A stretch of 14,659 nucleotides of DNA from an uncultured Lachnospiraceae bacterium. GTDB taxonomy: Bacteria > Bacillota > Clostridia > Lachnospirales > Lachnospiraceae. The stretch lies in NCBI GenBank assembly GCA_910585065.1, contig CAJUCG010000060.1, positions 1 to 14,659 of the forward strand, written 5' to 3'. Every line of letters begins with the position of its first letter. Position 1 is the stretch's first letter. The notes beneath the pieces are model-generated. The model saw nothing but the letters and a program-made list of their open reading frames with translations. It did no database searches and was not told where the DNA came from. A program made the position numbers and the translations under genes. Of the stretch, positions 13,545-14,659 are shown in pieces.

Positions 13545-14659
13545 ATGCAAAACTTAGAGATTGTCCGTCTGGAGCGGACAAAAGGGGTGGAATTGACAGC
13601 AAAGGAAGAGAACGGAGGTAAATTCCAATTTTCAAAAGAGGGGGCGGGCTTTATCCTGCCAAAACTTTTAAATGGTGAGGAACGCTATCTATCTTTTTTG
13701 ATTCAAGTAGAAGAGCAGCATAGCCTTGCGATGACGCTGACCGTGTATGTGCGAGGGGAGAGTGCGCCGGCATTTATTGTTCGCTTCGGCTTGCTGCCGC
13801 AGGTGCAGACACCGATCGTACTTGACTTAGACTGGATGGACGCAAATGAACTCTTTCCGGAAGCACCGCGCGGGGCGTTAAAGATGGTCTGCCATGGAAA
13901 GAGGGTTGCGCGGCAGGAAATTGAGAAAATAGTGCTAGGTACAATGCCGTGTTTTCATCAGGTAAAATGTTTGATCAGCGATCTGTCTTTGACGGAGGAA
14001 TATCCAAATATTCCCAAATTACCGGAGAAAATCTTAGTCGATCGTTTTGGGCAGAGTGCGTGGAAGGACTGGCAAGGAAAGATAAAGGACGATGAAGATT
14101 TAAAGTGCCGCCTGAATGCGCAGCTTGATGCAAAAGGCGAGTATCCGTTTGCGGACTGGTCTTCTTATGGGGGATGGAAGGAGAAAAAACTTACTGAGGG
14201 AACGGGATATTTTTCAAAATGCAAGAAGGAAGGGAGATGGTGGCTGACTGACCCGGAAGGCTATGCGTTTTTTAGTATGGGACCGGACTGTGTGGGAGCG
14301 GGCGGGGACTGTCGGATCGACGGGGTGGAGCAGTGGCTTGCCTGGCTTCCAGATAGAAATGATAAGGCATTTTCTGCTATGTTTTCTAAATCCGAGCGGG
14401 GAGGAAAGAAAAACAAGATAGTAAATTTCTCGTTTTTTCAGGCAAATTTGTATCGGGCATTTGGGGAGTCCTGGCGTGAGAAATGGGAAAAAATGCTTTG
14501 TAGGCAGCTAAAAAACTGCGGGATGAATACTCTGGGCAACTGGAGTGATGCGCGTCTTTTTGGGCGGACGGGAATTCCCTACGTGACCTCCCTTCCAGAA
14601 TTTCCATCGACGGAGAAAAATATTTTCCGCGATTTTCCGGATGTATTTAGCGAGGAGTA
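13545..14659 (+). CDS. Probable glycoside hydrolase, agarase-like / clan GH-A (3' truncated by window)
   Basis: The first 371 residues of a large protein; the frame is open to the window end. ATG 13545 has GGAGGGG at 13535-13541. There is no signal peptide, so it is probably cytoplasmic. Residues 1-155 look like an N-terminal beta-sandwich carbohydrate-binding type region. From 165 onward the sequence has DRFGQSAWKDWQGKI (166-180), SYGGW (207-211), a GRWWLTDPEGYAFFSMGPDCV block (230-250), and LKNCGMNTLGNWSD (322-335) followed by GIPYVTSL (343-350). This order (D-x-F-G-Q, a G-x-W-W-L-x-D-P-x-G-x-x-F-F-S-x-G strand, then a G-x-N-T-x-G-N-W barrel strand) recalls GH50 agarase-like and related GH-A TIM-barrel hydrolases. 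The acid/base and nucleophile Glu residues lie beyond the window, so neither the family nor its activity can be confirmed. Its proximity to the GH105/GH38 run suggests another step in glycan breakdown. Confidence 0.62.
   Translation, partial: MQNLEIVRLERTKGVELTAKEENGGKFQFSKEGAGFILPKLLNGEERYLSFLIQVEEQHSLAMTLTVYVRGESAPAFIVRFGLLPQVQTPIVLDLDWMDANELFPEAPRGALKMVCHGKRVARQEIEKIVLGTMPCFHQVKCLISDLSLTEEYPNIPKLPEKILVDRFGQSAWKDWQGKIKDDEDLKCRLNAQLDAKGEYPFADWSSYGGWKEKKLTEGTGYFSKCKKEGRWWLTDPEGYAFFSMGPDCVGAGGDCRIDGVEQWLAWLPDRNDKAFSAMFSKSERGGKKNKIVNFSFFQANLYRAFGESWREKWEKMLCRQLKNCGMNTLGNWSDARLFGRTGIPYVTSLPEFPSTEKNIFRDFPDVFSEE

Overview
The window reads as chromosomal DNA of a low-to-mid GC, strictly fermentative Clostridia, most likely a gut Lachnospiraceae. 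The reasons are the dnaE-pfkA gene order, the strong AGGAGG-type ribosome binding sites, the Gram-positive style promoters and hairpin terminators, the 1c-type aspartate aminotransferase, and the mix of small membrane and zinc-ribbon proteins. This placement is inferred from gene content; no search was possible. Every gene I can support lies on the + strand.

Layout. (1) 1-2619, housekeeping: the 3' part of dnaE (replicative DNA polymerase III alpha), then pfkA (ATP-dependent phosphofructokinase) and a good intrinsic terminator. (2) 2706-11163, a co-directional run of five genes with short gaps and no visible terminator: a HAD-like domain fused to a GH105/GH88 unsaturated glucuronyl/galacturonyl hydrolase; a GH38 alpha-mannosidase; a three-helix small membrane protein resembling DUF3784; a 560-residue probable (alpha/alpha)-toroid protein of unknown activity; and a HEAT-like repeat protein with a TTG start. 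(3) 11191-11507, a Uma2-type nuclease pseudogene that lost its catalytic centre through an internal deletion. (4) 11531-12959, a perfect-consensus sigma-A promoter, a PLP aminotransferase (aspartate aminotransferase type) and a hairpin terminator. (5) 12992-13199, two near-identical 104-bp tandem units, each able to fold into a long hairpin. (6) 13218-14659, a small zinc-ribbon protein and the 5' part of a large multidomain protein resembling clan GH-A / agarase-like glycoside hydrolases, cut by the window edge.

How the genes may work together. None of the sugar-acting enzymes has a signal peptide, so they most likely act in the cytoplasm on imported oligosaccharides. GH105/88 enzymes remove the 4,5-unsaturated uronic acid left by polysaccharide lyases, and GH38 removes alpha-linked mannose. 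Together they could strip a (unsaturated GlcA)-Man side chain, as found after lyase attack on xanthan-like or glucuronomannan-like glycans. The toroid protein could be a lyase or another uronate-active enzyme, and the right-edge hydrolase could attack the remaining chain. No transporter, regulator or obvious polymer-degrading enzyme is in view, so the substrate remains a hypothesis.

The most notable items are the HAD-GH105 fusion with altered HAD motifs, the unassigned toroid and HEAT-repeat proteins in the same run, the tandem hairpin repeat, and the Uma2 deletion remnant directly upstream of a perfect promoter.
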